DNA of 64,000 bases from Monosiga brevicollis MX1 (taxonomy: Eukaryota > Opisthokonta > Choanoflagellata > Craspedida > Salpingoecidae), in NCBI RefSeq assembly GCF_000002865.3, contig NW_001865068.1:277021-341020 (forward strand). The letters run 5' to 3'. The first letter of the stretch is position 1, and every line of letters begins with the position of its first letter. Positions 10,559 through 23,539 of this stretch are shown one piece after another. The position numbers and the translations under genes are program-made. The notes beneath the pieces are model-generated. The model was not told where the DNA came from and searched no databases. It worked only from the letters and a program-made list of their open reading frames with translations.

Positions 10559-13500
10559 ATGGCTGCTGTGGGGCGAGGTGGGGTAGTTGGTTGGACAATA
10601 CTGATGCTGTTGGCCCTTGCAGCTGGGGCACTGCCAGGTAAGGGGTGACTCGGGCTGCTTCTCGTTCTTGCCTGCTTGCTTGCTTGCTTGTGCCCAGCGC
10701 GTTTCGTGCCCCGACAATGTGCTCCGTCACGCTGACGCACAACCCGTCGTTTGATCTTGGGGCCGCGCATGATTGTAGATCAGCAAAGTTTAACATGGCT
10801 CAAGGACCTGCATAGATCGCAGCTGGTATCGCCGATGATGCGCCGCGACGAGTCGGTACGTGGAGTCAGAGCGTGGCTTGGCTCGCAGCTCATTTCAGCG
10901 CCGATCCTCACAACCGTGCGGCGAACTGGTCATTTTATTGGGGGGAATTAGCGTGCCTTTTTCAATAGTTCGCACGACTATTACACCATGGCCCTTCAAA
11001 GCAATGCTGATGCCAATGACTATTGGCAGCAGCGCGATGATTCGTGCGTCAGCTGGCTCGCAAATCCTTTGCTTAGCCGCGTTTGCGCGCGTGCTGCATC
11101 AATGGTCACAGACGCTTGAGCTGACCGGATCTGCCTATTCTAGGTGGCACGCCATTCGCCTCGAGCGCCTCATGTACCTTGATGTGGATCTTCCTTTTGC
11201 TTTTCCTTTTTATGGAGTCAAGACCCATAGCGTGGCCATCACGAGCCTTGGTGAGCCTTGTCACCTTATCGCCATCTCGCCTTCTCGCCTTCTCGCCTCT
11301 CGCCCTTCTCAGCACAGCTCGTGTGTCGTGTGCAATCATGCTTGAGATGTTTGCGAGCTCCAAGGGTCGTGCATTTGTCTTGCTGATCCCGTGTGCTCTG
11401 AACAGGCATGATCTCTATCGTGGATGGTGACTTGCCCCCCGTTGTCTCGGCCTATTTTGCTGGACCTCTGCATGCCGATTTCGCCCCCAGCAACACCACG
11501 ACGGGCCCAAACGTGTATTATCGTTTGCACCGCGACTACTTGGCGGTTCAATGGGTGAATATGGAGGTCTGTGCTAAACTGATCGCGAAGCGCATGGGTG
11601 CCAACCAAGGCTAGTGTCGCTCGAGCTCAAGGCCAGGGGCCCATGGCACGCATGCTCTTAGGTTCGAAATGGCACCACTTTTCTCGCCGGCCAGGTCTTT
11701 GAATTTCAAGCCATTCTTGAGCGAACGGGCTACATGCAGTTTTACTACAAATCAGTGCGCGGCGCTCCTTCCCTTTGCTTCGCCTCTTCCTTGACTGTGA
11801 ATGTCGCTTGTGTGCGTCCCTACGTTCTCACCCTCGGTCGCAACTGAGCGGGCTTTCAGATTCCCGTCAATGTCAATCAGCTGCAAACTTCGATGCATTC
11901 GAGCGGCAACGTACCCGTTGAGGTGGGGACAATACGTAACGCTCACATATGTCACCCACTGGGAAGGGGGGAAGCTCTGTCTTTTACTAACCCCACCTTG
12001 GTCTGCTCCTGCCTGTGCCGCTTGTTCACATCTCGGCCTTGGCCTGTTCCAGGCTGGCCTACAAGATTCGTACAAGCGTGTCTATAGCATCAACGGCGAA
12101 CGAGTGGAAGTCCACTATGAATATCACTCGGTTGTCATTCCCAAAGCTCAGATCACTTCAGGCACTCTGGTGCTGCTCAACGCTTTACCTAGTGGGTGCC
12201 TGTCGTGTCCCCACTGTCATCATTGTACCCGGGCGAGGCGTGCACTCATCAGCCGTGTCGCCGCATTCAAAGCCTGCAACGAGTTGTCTAGTTGCCCCAC
12301 TTGCCTTAATCACGCCACAGCCTTTAACTGCGTTTGGTGTCCAGGTTTGGAACGTTGCAGGTGCGTTTCAAAGCCCACATGTCGATCAGAGGCGATACCG
12401 GCGCACTCTGGCATCTTTCATCTGAAGGGCAGCTGAAAGCATCTCACCCTGATCCTGATCCTTCCAAAGTGACGGTGTGGACCGGTTTCGAAACGAATTC
12501 ATAGGCCGTGGGTGCCCGGCAGAGGTGGGCTGTTTGAACTTCTTTTTTTTTTTTACCTTTTTTTTGGTGGGGGGAGCGGTTAATCATGCATGGCGAGCAC
12601 ATCACCATTTGCATCTACGGAGGCATTGATGGCGTTTAAGCTAGCCAAGATGACTCACGTGCTTGCAACTCAATGCCATCTGCCTTTTGACATCGAGGTT
12701 TGCAGGGCGTGAACTTGAACGGAAGCATCAACACTTGCCCTGCTCCACCTGAACGCCGTATGTTGGATGCTTGCCTCTGCTGCACTGGTATTCGGCGCTT
12801 CCCTTGCTCATGCCCGTCTTCATCTAGGCCTAGTGGAATATCAGTTCTCGTGGCCAGGCAGTGATTTTGGCCCCGATTGTGTGCTCTCCCTGGCGATTCG
12901 ACTCGATGTCGATGTGGAGGAAATCCAAGGTACATCTTGGCAAAGGGCAAAGCTGACACCGAGCTGCTGATTGAGACACTCTTCCTGCAACCTTGGCCAC
13001 TTTGCCAGCGGCACACTTGGCCCTCAAACCCTCGCTTGTGTTTCATCGACTGCAGATCTAACATTTGACGCTGCGGTGCACGAGGTAACCTTCAACATCA
13101 ACGTCACCCGGCCTCAGGTGGACGCTTTCGAGGCAATCCTGCTCCTGAATTCCAACCTCACCTGCGACGATGCAGCCGGCGCCCGCATGTCCTATCGCAT
13201 CAATTCGGTTGAAACCACAATATTGGGTCGGTTGTTTGACGTGCTGGACAAGCCGCTGTTGCCCTATGCGCCCCAATCGGCCTTTTTCATCTGGCTGATA
13301 TGATCTGATGGCTTCTTGTCACACAGAATCAGCTACAACCAGTTCAAGCAGTCCCTGGTCGACGCTCAACGTTGTTCTGCTCAGTTGCGGCGTGGTCTTG
13401 GCCGTCATCATGCTGGCTCTTTTATTTGTCGTCATGCATGCTTACCGCAACCCAACATCACCGCTGGGTCAATTTGTCATCAGTCATCGCCGCTGCGCGG

Positions 13501-13692
13501 GTACGCTTTGGGCTTTGAGCCTCATTGGAATCAGTTTTTGTTGAAAGCTCATGCTCTCCTGTCTTATTTATCTGCGTCTCGCATGCAGCATGCTGTGGAT
13601 CCAGGGAAAACGAAGAACCCGCCGCTCTTCGGCATGAGGATCGAGAGGCTTTGCAGCCTGAATTGGACGAAGTGGATGAGCAAGAAGTTTGA
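10559..13692 (+). CDS. PLXDC: Plexin-domain-containing (TEM7/PLXDC-like) receptor
   Basis: This is a type I membrane protein over about a dozen exons. The first exon encodes a signal peptide (GWTILMLLALAAGALPG). Blocks matching the TEM7/PLXDC ectodomain follow: HDYYTMALQSNADAN (about 10977); DLPFAFPFYGVKTHSVAITS (about 11185-11245); ISIVDGDLPPVVSAYFAGPL with VYYRLHRDYLAVQWVNME (11410-11565); ERTGYMQFYYKS (about 11720-11755); and a nidogen-like strand region. A PSI/plexin-repeat Cys cluster is at 12270-12360 (CNELSSCPTC, FNCVWCPGLERC). After it comes the family's DRFRNEFIGRGCPAE block (about 12480-12530). Further ectodomain exons run to 13300. A transmembrane helix (VVLLSCGVVLAVIMLALLFVV) is followed by HAYRNPTSPLGQFVISH, resembling the juxtamembrane NPTS block of animal PLXDC. 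The acidic tail ends at 13692. Animal PLXDC proteins are PEDF receptors; the ligand here is unknown. Confidence 0.85.
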
Positions 13693-13983
13693 ACCGCCTT
13701 TCAAAACAAATCTGGCCCTACAGTGTTATATGCTGCTGGACCAGTGTGATTTTGACATTGTACGCCATTGCCAAGCTCTGAGCCGTGCCGGCATGATATG
13801 CATGATCCTGGTCTTTCCATCAGTTTCCGTCATTGGCGATCATCCAAGGCCACCGTTTAATAGTGAATTTGATACAGGATGGTCCTGGACATGGGTTTGA
13901 CTCGTTGCAGCATGCGTATGGACTGACAGACATCTGGATGTCGATGGCTCGGCCAATCAATCCCATTTAGCCTACACAAGCAC

Positions 13984-16900
13984 CTAATCCTCTTCATCTT
14001 GTAGTGGGTCATGATCCGCGGTCCGAGCTCGGTTGGCCTGCAAAACATACAAAATGAGGTCGAGGCAGAGCAAGAGCTCCATCACACTATTTCACACACA
14101 AACACAAATGCACAAGCACAAGCATTTGCGCACGCACCCGCATCTGAGCCAGGGCTTCGTTGGCAGCAACCATGTCATCATCGTCGTCGCTATCCGACAA
14201 GACAATGTCACTGGATTTGAAGCGGCCGTTGCTTGACTCGGTAGCTGCAGCGGCCGCTTCCTCCTCATCACGCTCCATGGCAGCAGCCGAGCGTGCGGCC
14301 ACCTTCGCACGACGGCGACGCGCACTTTGTTGTTTCTTCTTCTTGGGTTTGGGAGTTGCCTCGTCGCCCTCGTTGCCATCGCTGCGCGCCCCTTCTTCTC
14401 CCTCTTCTTCACTATCACTGACGCCCTGATCATCGATAAACTGCTCGTCCTGCTTTGTGCGCTTGGCACGCGGCATCTTCACGTGCTCCTCCGTAATGTT
14501 CTTCAGATCACGCTTCTCCTCCTCGAATTGTTGGATTTGAATGCGCAGACGCTAAAAAGGTTAGGGGTGCGCGGAACCACATCGTACAGGGTGTGAGGAC
14601 GGCAGGCATGAGCAGGACTGACAAGATTGGGTACGGCCTGACCTCTTCAGCCTCTTCTTGCGCCTGGCGCTGCGCCTCTTCCTGTTGGCGTCGAAGCTCC
14701 TCGGCCTCGAGACGTTTCGCACGCTTCTCTTCCTGACGGAGGCGCTCCTCCTCTTCTGCACGAACGGTACGCTCGCGCAAGCCCACGAGCTGCTGCAAAA
14801 TATCACGGCAGCCTTGCTTGCCCTATACGCAAACGTTGGAATGCCGCATCAAAAACTGGCCAAGACATGGCTACTGTCAGTCACGGCCAATGCTGCCGCA
14901 TTGAACCAACCGTTTCTGCACGCCGGAAGTTGTAGCGCACGCGCTTTTCTGGTTTACCGAGGCGAATGAACTGCTCCTCAGCCATGCTGCAATGAAATGC
15001 CACAGGATCTGCATGAGAACCAGGAGCAGTCGTGCATCGCAATTGGAAGCAATACATCACATGTGCACGGCTTGGCGGTACGCACCGAAGCAACCGTTCA
15101 CAGCGGTCCACCTGAGCCACGCGGAGGTTGTGAGTCGCATCAATGGTAATTTTGGAGACCTGCAGCTGACACATGGCCAAATTGAACCAGTGGCGATCCT
15201 CTGTGGGCTCCAGATGCACAAGCTTTTGGCTTGTTTTCATGGCATCGTGGTACAGGCCGGCCTTGTACTCTGCCCGCATGAGGTAAGAGAGGATGTCGGT
15301 GTCCCTGTTGTGGAAAAACCGCGACAGGACGGCCTTGTACAGCTGGATAGCCTCCATGAAGCTCTCCTGCTTGACGTAGAGATGGGCCAAATTGGTCCAG
15401 ATTTGGGCCGCACGACGATCCGTGCCGACAGCCTCGCGAACCTGCAGCAAAATGTCCTTGGACGCCGAATATTCATCATCGAGAGCGAGGACGCAGGCAA
15501 TGCCGTTGGCGGCATAGATGTTGTGGCTGTCAGCACGCAAAACTTTTTCGTAGCGTTGACGAGCCGCATGGCGGTCCATGCCTGGCTTTTTGTGACCATC
15601 ATTTGCCAAGCAAATGTTGGCCAAGCACATTTCGCTGTAGCCATCCTGCAGCAGATGGACAAAGGATGGTGCGTTTGAGACAAGCGAAGTGACACGAATG
15701 CCCCAAGAAGCACCAGTACAATCCCAAGTCTGCCTTACAAGCTGATTTCCAGCGCGCTGGCGGAGGCGCTTCAAGATGTCTTGAGCGGGGCCATATTGTT
15801 TTTGCATCATGAGCAGGCTCGCCTTGAGTGACCAAGCCCGTGTGTCTTTCTGTGGAAAGGAGGTGGCTTGAGCAAATGCGGTGGTGGCCGGGTGCAAGAG
15901 AACACGTCGACAAAGCAAAGCGGGTATGCAACTGAAACAGGGCGCACCTCCTTAAAGTGCAGCACATCGTCGTAGTACTGCTTGGCATTGAGAAAATCGC
16001 CGCGTTCGCGGGCAATAGTGCCAAGCCGGAGGTAGCCTGTAAGGTGACGGTCAATCCCCCACAAGAAAAACAAAAAAAAAAAAAAGAACAAAAAAGGTTA
16101 GCAATGAATACACCCCCTCCCCGGTGAAATGAAATGTGCCTCCTGTGTTTTTTTTCCCTTTCTGCACAACAGCCGTTGGGTCGAGATAGCAGAGCAGGCC
16201 CAGTGCAGATCAAGCCACGCACAATCCACATAGGCTGGGTGCTCCTTGAGAAGCTGCTTGTAGATGATGATCGCCTCGTTGATGCGATTCGTGGCTTCCA
16301 TGGTGCGCGCCAAATTATATTGAATGGTAACGCCAAGCGCTTGTCCATCCTGCAAAAGACGAGGCGTGGGGTCAGCAAGGCCCGTTGCAGTTGTGGAAGA
16401 TGGTCAGGTCACTTCAGCCCAAAACACCTACCGTGGCCTCGTCAGCTTGTTGACGCATGTTTTCTGTCATGATGAAAGCATCTCGAAAGGCAGCCTGCAT
16501 GGCGGTCGCGTGGACACAAAATGTGCAATTTTAGCAGGGTCAGCGCTGTCTACTGTGCCATTGTCGAACGGCAGGCCGGGCATTGAGTTGGGGGAAAAAA
16601 ATATGCCCACACCTCTGCTTTGTCGTAGCGCTCGACGAGAAAGTAAACGGCGCCAAGGTTATTCTTGAGCTCTGGTGTGACCTGAGAAGCAGCCACGGCT
16701 TCAAGGTCCTTGATAGCCCGCTCATACAACTCGACGGCTTGGGCTGGTTCCTCAGCCTCGTGCAGCATGGCCAACTCGATCCAGGCCTCGATGTCAAAAG
16801 GTCGCAGCGTGGTGATTTGCTGGAAGAGACTCTTTGCCTTGTTTCGCTGTGTTCGCGAGTCCTGCTGGGCGTATAACGAGGCCAGAACTTTCATGCTCTC

Positions 16901-19229
16901 ATAGTTGCCCGGCTATGTGGTCATGATTAGCATGAGCAAGTTGAGCAACGTAGAGACCAAGCAGACAATAAACAAACGATTTGAAAGACAAATGCTGCCG
17001 GTAGAGAAGAAGCCGAAATCGGGCGCGGGGCGGTGCGCGGTGGAAAAACTAGCTGGCTGCTCACCTGATGCTTGTAAACAATCTCCATGTGCTCGATGGC
17101 CTAAAGCATCGAGTCAACATGAGGCGAGCGAGGTGTGAAATGACAAGTCCACATACACGTCTCTGGTTACAGCCAGCTCGTGAAAGCACATCTGGGTCAT
17201 TGGCCGACACTCATCACATTGGGCTAACCTTGTCGTATTTACGCTTTTCAATGTAGAGCTGAGCCACGCCGAAATGGGGAAGCACAAAGGCCGGATCTTC
17301 ATGCACGGCCTTGTAGTAGTGCTTGAAGGCTTCATCATAGTTCTCCTAAGGTTTTGTGGCAGGTGTAGCCCCGGGCAGGCAGTGAGCTGTTTTGTCAAGA
17401 ACCGTGGAGACCCAGAGACCCAACTTGGTCATGGCACGCACTTGGATGTGATAGACGCGGGCCATGTGAAACATGGTCTCAGCTCGTTGGGCCGCGGTTG
17501 GGCGACAGTTTTGCGCGTGGCGACTCAAGCTTAACACCTTGTCATACGCCTGCAACAAAGGGTGTCATGCATGAGCAAGCACCTTGACTTCGGGGTGGGG
17601 TGGGGCGAGCAAGCGGCCACCAGAGGCAATGCACCTACGCCCTTGATGAAGAAGAGATTAGCTAGATGGTTGAGAATATTGGGGTTGTTGTTGTCGAGAC
17701 TGTAAGCCTCTTTCAACAGCTTCTTGCCTTCAGCAAGCGAAGAGTCCTATCCCAAGCACCGCCCAGCCAGCAGCGAGAAGCATGAGGGAGGTGCGGGGCG
17801 AAAGCTGGACCATCAAGAGCAACACAGGGAAAACTAAAGGTAACCAGGCCAAACTAATAAGAATGGGGGACAAACAAACCTCGGCCTTGTTCATTTCCAG
17901 AACGGCGGTGGCCACGAGAGCGGTGACATTGTGAGGCTCAAGTTCGAGCACACGAGCAAAGGCCGCCGTGGCTTGGTCGAGACGCCCAAGCTGGGCCAAA
18001 CACAATGCAATGGCAACGCGAATGCCCACGGGGCAGTCGGGTCGGTCGCCAAGTACGGCACGGAAATGTTGCAAAGCATCCTCGTACTTGCCCTGCATGT
18101 AATCAACGCGGGCCACACCTGGTGCCACGACACGTGATGCGAGACAAAGGCACAATCCACGGTCAGCGACGTGGTGGGGCGGGGGCGTGATTCTGCAGGC
18201 TTGTCAAGCCTTCAAAGCACCCAGGGCGCGTAAGCAAAGAGGCATACCGATGCGGGCAATCGAGTCACGGGTGTCCTCGGTGAGAACAATGTCAAACAGG
18301 ACGCGAGCGTCTTTCAGATCCTTATCGCGAGCTTTCTGCTCGGCACGGCCAGTGCGGTCTTCAGCATCCATGAGCTTCAAGTAGGCTTCATGCAAATTGT
18401 TGGCTTTGTTGGCCTTGACTTGCTTGCCCTTGGTGATCAGCTGACGGGCGCGATTCTTGAGACTATTGCGCTTGGCTGGGTCGGAGGTTTCCTTTGCTTG
18501 CTACAAGAAATCCCAGAACATCAAGAGCATCAGACATTGTGTCAGGCAGAGCACAGGGGCGCGAAGAATGGGCGCAAACCGACCTCCATGAGGAAAGCAC
18601 TGAAAAGTGCCCAGAGCTTGCCAGAGTTGTCACGGTGCTGGCGCCGCTTCTCGCGGTCCTCTACCGAAGACGTATCACATGCACGGCCAATCAGGCGTGA
18701 GTTGAAAAGCTCAGCGCAAAGGAGGAGGGAAGAGTAGTATGGGACAGGTACCTGGGATTTTGATGTCACTGTCGATAGCAACTTGGCAGAGCTGTTCAAA
18801 CTCATCCCACTTGCTTTGGCGCCGATAGTGGTCCTGCAAAATAGAGCGGGATTGTTGGTACCGTGCGTGAACGGGGAGGAACGCACATCAGCAGCGCCTG
18901 GGAGAAAATTCACTCATTCACTCTTAAAACTGCTCTGTCGAATGAAACGAATGAAATCTCATGACCCACAATAATCTCAAGCCAGATACCCAGCTCAGGC
19001 TTTTCCGTGGTGAGGAGCAGAATGACATCGCCGACATCTTGCAGTTGGTCCGGGTCCAAATCAATCGTCTACACCGAGGTGGCCGAGCATGAATGGCCAT
19101 GAGTTGGCCCCATCGCGGCGCAGTGGCCCAGCAACGCCTTGAGCCGAATCCATGATAAAAGGCAGTACATACAGCGCCATCCTGGCAGGGGACCTCGATC
19201 ACCCGACGATAGTCCTCCTCAGTATCCAT
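13984..19229 (-). CDS. CTR9: CTR9, TPR subunit of the Paf1 complex
   Basis: CTR9 is the tetratricopeptide scaffold of the Paf1 elongation complex, which acts on RNA polymerase II in the nucleus. The start at 19229 gives MDTEEDYRRVIEVPCQDGA. About 15 or more exons follow, nearly all built of TPR helices. Examples are DYMQGKYEDALQHFRAVLGD (about 18080), TAAFARVLELEPHNVTALVA (about 17930), NNPNILNHLANLFFIKG (about 17670), YNLARTMEATNRINEAIIIY (about 16300) and HNIYAANGIACVLALDDEYS (about 15500). IWTNLAHLYVKQESFMEAIQ follows at about 15380. After the TPR array come a long charged helix (RAEEEERLRQEEKRAKRLEA, 14640-14780) and a low-complexity tail with DSEEEGEEG, PKPKKKKQQ and SDSDDDDD. The tail ends QDEED at 13984. 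Order and spacing match CTR9 throughout. It is convergent with the PLXDC-like gene. Confidence 0.93.
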
Positions 19230-19614
19230 CCTGACTGGTCAGTTTGAACCAGCGAGGCCCCGGCGTGGACAGTAGATCAACCGAGCGACCGAGCGGCGAT
19301 GAAAAGGCAAACCTGCCACCCTTACCAACCACCAGCTACACCAGCAGCCAGCTTTGTTGCCGCTCTAAAAAGCGCAGGGCCCAAGAAGAAGCAGCAGAAG
19401 GGAAAAAGAGGAAGAGAGAGGTCACGACACCGACACCGAGCGCGGGGTCTCGCTCGCTCAAACTGTGAGAGAGAGCGAGAGAGCGAGAGAGCGAGGAACA
19501 ACAACCCCCCCCCCCAGTGAAGATGTATACAACAGGTGTTGCTCACAAAAATTTTAATCTTAATTGACTACCTTGGAATTTAATAGCGAGAGAGAGAAGA
19601 GAGGAGAGAGAGAG

Positions 19615-19647
<33 letters not shown>

Positions 19648-20067
19648 NNNNNNNNNNNNNNNNNNNNNNNNNNNNNNNNNNNNNNNNNNNNNNNNNNNNN
19701 NNNNNNNNNNNNNNNNNNNNNNNNNNNNNNNNNNNNNNNNNNNNNNNNNNNNNNNNNNNNNNNNNNNNNNNNNNNNNNNNNNNNNNNNNNNNNNNNNNNN
19801 NNNNNNNNNNNNNNNNNNNNNNNNNNNNNNNNNNNNNNNNNNNNNNNNNNNNNNNNNNNNNNNNNNNNNNNNNNNNNNNNNNNNNNNNNNNNNNNNNNNN
19901 NNNNNNNNNNNGGGGGGGGGGGGGGGGGGTTGGGGCATTGAATACAGTTCGGTTCTCAAGCTGAAAAGGGAGCGAGCGCGGGTTGTCCTGGCATCGTGGC
20001 GATCGGACCAAGGCCTGGACGCCGCCTGCGGCATAGCTCGGCGCCTGGAGGTGCCTCAACGAAAAAG
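19230..20067. other. Divergent intergenic region with assembly gap
   Basis: The spacer lies between CTR9 (-) and TMEM104 (+). It contains GA-rich repeats (19465-19494, 19580-19618), a C-run (19506-19515), a GT run entering the gap, and a G-run at the gap exit. Open frames spanning it are artefacts of N and repeats. Confidence 0.6.
19648..19911. other. Assembly gap (264 N)
   Basis: This is a run of N bordered by (GT)n on the left and poly-G on the right, so the break falls in simple sequence. Confidence 1.
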
Positions 20068-22661
20068 ATGGCAGGAGGTGGACCCGATGATGGATCGACC
20101 TATGCGCCCCTCGTGGCCGCGGTCTACGTTTTCAACCTCATCGTTGGTGGTAAGTCCCGCCTCGACTCCCAAGCACTCTTGGCCAAGGCGTCATATACCT
20201 GCCCTCACCACCTGCCCACGCCAACCTGCATCCTTCATTAGCGGGTGCTCTTGCAATGCCCAAGGCCTTTGGCGAAAGTGGTTACTTGGGAGGTATGTCC
20301 CTGACGTGTTCCCATCAACCTGTTCAAGACTACCTGCTGCAAGTGAACCTGGCACGCCCGGCAAGGCTAATGTCATGGCATTATATCCCTCCCGCAAACA
20401 GGAAGTATTCTGATTGCCATTCTGGCCTTCACCTCCTATGTCACCGTCACCTACATGATCGAGGCAATGGCCATGGCAAACTGCCTGATGCGCACCCTGA
20501 AGAAGGTAAAAACATGCTCTCATCCAATGTCCCGCCCCAACTCCCGTGGCTCGGCCGCAGCCATCATGCTAATAATTGATGTCTCGCCTCGTTGCTGGTG
20601 CCTGCAGAATGCCAGCTCTCGCAACAATGGCCTGAGTATCGAAGGGCTGTCCGATGAAACTCCCCTGATCAACGGTGTGTACACCATTCATTAATCAATC
20701 AGTCTTAACGCCTGTCTTGAGCCCACACCCTGTTTGCAGACTTGACTCGAAACTGGAATCTCATCGCCTGTTGCCCACAGAGAGTGTGACCCCAACTGAG
20801 CGCGCCAACTCGGCCGACGTGGCTCACTTTGGCGACTATGCAATCACTGAACGAGCAGAGATGGTGCGTTCTTGGATGCTGGCCTCGGTCCAAGCTGTAT
20901 GCAGCAGTTTCCTTCACTCGCTCCATTTCTACGACCATTAATAGGGATCAATGGCGCAACACTTCTTTCCACCAATTGGCGTCAAGCTCTTTTACTTTTG
21001 CATTATCGTGTACCTGTATGGTGATTTGTGCATCTACGCCGTGGCCGTGCCCAAGTCGCTGCAATCCGTCACTTGGTGCGTGACTCGCATGTGTGAGGGG
21101 ACACGCTTGTTTTGCCAGATTATGGGGCGCTCACCTACAGACCATGGCCTGCACCCGTGATCAGCCCTTCCCACAATAGCACGATGATCAACGGCACTCA
21201 CGTTCACCACCACGAGACCTGCCTTGGAGACCTCAACTCAACGGGCTCCTACCGCATCTACCTGCTCCTGTTTGCCTGCTTGCTGGGCCCCTTTGCTTTT
21301 TTCAACGCCCAAAAAACCAAGTGGATCCAGCTGATGACGACCCTCCTGCGCTGGACCACCTTTATGATGATGATCATCATCGCCATCATGGGTCTCGCCG
21401 GTACCCAAACCTTTAACCCTCCCATTGAGACGCCTTCCCCAGCCAGCGTGAAAGTGGCCACGGTCGAGGGCTTGCCCGGCCTCTTTGGCGTTGCCATTTA
21501 TTCCTTCATGTGCCACCACAGCCTGCCTTCCATGATTACCCCCATGACCACAAAGCGCAATGTCAATGGTGTCCTCATTTCTGACTTTGCCCTCATTCTG
21601 GGTTTTTACTGCCTCCTCTGCTTTACCGCCGTCTTTCGTTTTCCGGGTACGACCAGTCTGAGATGCTCCAAAGCCAGTTACTTGCCCTACCGAGCAAGCC
21701 GGCTATTGCGAATGATAAAACGGGGCCAGTTGCTCAACATTTGTGCGCATGTGTGTGTTGCTGCATCGCCGTGACAGGTGGGACCCTCGAGGATCTCTAC
21801 ACACTCAACTTTAAGCATTTTCAGTCGTCCTTTGTCAGCTACTTCCTCGGTCTTTTTCCCGTCTTTACCCTTAGGTGCGCGCGTGCACGCCTGTGTGGTG
21901 TGTGCTCTGTGTGGTCACTCGACTTGCCGCAGTTCATAAATCGTACACCTCGATGATTTGTGACACTGCTGTCTTGCCTTGAGAGCTGGGTCTGCAGCTT
22001 CCTATTGCATGTATTTATTTTTTTCACTGCTTCATCCTACCTCACCTGCGTTGGGAATGCCTGCGTTAAACGTAGCGCCAACTTCCCCATCATTGCCATC
22101 ACGTTGCGCAACAACCTGGCGCTGTTGTTGGCCAAGCCCAACGGCCAGCCACGCAGTCCCATCATCGAGCGGGTGAGAGGTCAAGCTGCTCCTCTTTGCT
22201 TCTTTTCTTCGTCTGACCAGCTTACAACATAACATGCACCGCACCCTCATGTTCCCTCGTATATCATGGATCGCAGGTGGCGTATCCCCTCTTGGCTATT
22301 CTTCCGCCGTTTGTCGTGGCCTTTTTTACCGAAAATGTTGAATTCCTTGTCGGCATTACGGGCTCCTACGCTGGTGTGGGTATTCAATACGTGATTCCGG
22401 CTTGCCTGGTCCTCTTCGGCCGCCGGCGCCTTGAGCGTGAGTTGCGCGAGCGTCGCAACCCCCACCGGTACGTTCTTCTCTCGACCCCTGGCAGCTGATG
22501 GATTGCAACCGTCTCAGAAATACGCAGTCAGTTCTCATGCCGCCATGTGCATGGGCCACAGCTCGGTCTTTGGCGGCAAGATCTGGATCTATGGTGTTCT
22601 GGTCTGGTCCGTCCTGTGTATCGCGCTCGTCACGTTCAACCACATTTACGAGGGCAAGTAG
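20068..22661 (+). CDS. TMEM104: TMEM104-type multi-pass membrane transporter-like protein
   Basis: TMEM104 belongs to the amino-acid/polyamine transporter superfamily; its substrate is not established. The start is at 20068 (MAGGGPDDGSTYAPLVAAVY). Conserved blocks run across about ten exons: NLIVG joining AGVLAMPKAFGESGYLGG; LIAILAFTSYVTVTYMIEAM; FGDYAITERAEM; KLFYFCIIVYLYGDLCIYAV; YRIYLLLFACLLGPFAFFNA followed by QKTKWIQLMT; LFGVAIYSFMCHHSLPSMIT; LYTLNFKHFQ; FFLGLFPVFT-like sequence; SNFPIIAITLRNNL; and ENVEFLVGITGSYAGVGIQY. The last exon carries FGGKIWIYGVLVWSVLCIAL and ends at 22661. About ten or eleven TM helices are visible, with a lumenal loop containing NGT and NST sequons (about 21175-21240). 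Similarity to TMEM104 is dense along the whole length, so the assignment is strong although transport is unproven. Confidence 0.92.
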
Positions 22662-23539
22662 GCTGGGAATAATACCATCAGACATTCTGTTTACCATCAG
22701 ACATTCTGTTTACCATCAGACAGTCTGTTTACCATCAGACAGTCTGTTGTCCAATTCTTGTTTGTGTTTTCTCGAGCTTTTCTCTCTCGATTTTTGTTCT
22801 GGTCCTGATGACGCGAGTAGAACCCCCGACCCCGATTTTGTTGTAAGTTTGCTGCTTTGCCACAAGAGCCGCATCAATTGCAAGCTGTTATGTTATGAGC
22901 TTTCCTGTCACAACATCTACATTTTTTTACTGCGTGCGCAACTACACCAATTCTTCCAAAAAGTGGGTTCCACAAAGCATTTTCTACACTACGATATCAA
23001 GCCAAGAAGCAAAGCACCCATCCCCCGTTGCTCAATCACCCCTGCCCCGGCTCTTGCGCTAAGACGAGACCCTTGTCACTCTGAGAACAACATCAAAGCG
23101 AAGTGTTAAAAACAAAAACAAAAAAAACAAAACAAAAGAAATACACATAAAAATAAGCAAAAACTCTGAAAGAACAGCACACACACACACGAAGAGAAGA
23201 GAAGAAGAAAACAAAACTGTCGTATGTCGTAATGTAGATGTCAGCCATTTCACCCCTTGCTGATGCTTTTATTTTTATTTTTTTTTTCTGATTTGGAGGC
23301 AAGACGACGGTGTGTATCCTGACGCTGCTGCTTGTGATGGTCCTGCTCAGTTTACAAAGGGTTCGGATTCGGATGCTTGGCGTATACATGGGCGTGCCAT
23401 GTGTGAGCGCGTTGCTGAGCTGGTCCTGGTTGACGCGCGCCCCTTCCAAACGTCCTGGATGGTGTCGGTTCAAGGTCGACTTGCCTGAATACTGTATGCA
23501 TTGACCAGCTGAGGGCCCTGCTCACAGCATCGTGTCACG
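22662..23539. other. Intergenic region
   Basis: This holds the TMEM104 3' end, the 19-bp tandem repeat, an A/AC-rich stretch (23105-23215) and a T-run (23265-23288). A short plus-strand open frame at 23310-23504 starts with a hydrophobic segment but shows no family signal, so I do not call it. Confidence 0.5.
22674..22749. repeat. 19-bp tandem repeat, four copies
   Basis: Four head-to-tail copies of a unit close to ACCATCAGACATTCTGTTT lie immediately after the TMEM104 stop. The first two copies read ACATTCTG and the last two ACAGTCTG, so they form two sub-variants. Confidence 0.9.

Noticed and set aside
19564-20413. Open frames spanning the N gap
   Set aside because: They are created by reading through N and the flanking GT/G runs; the TMEM104 start at 20068 explains the real coding part.
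23093-23504. Small hydrophobic frames on both strands upstream of the two-TM protein
   Set aside because: They contain A/T-rich simple sequence and no conserved residues; transcript evidence would be needed.
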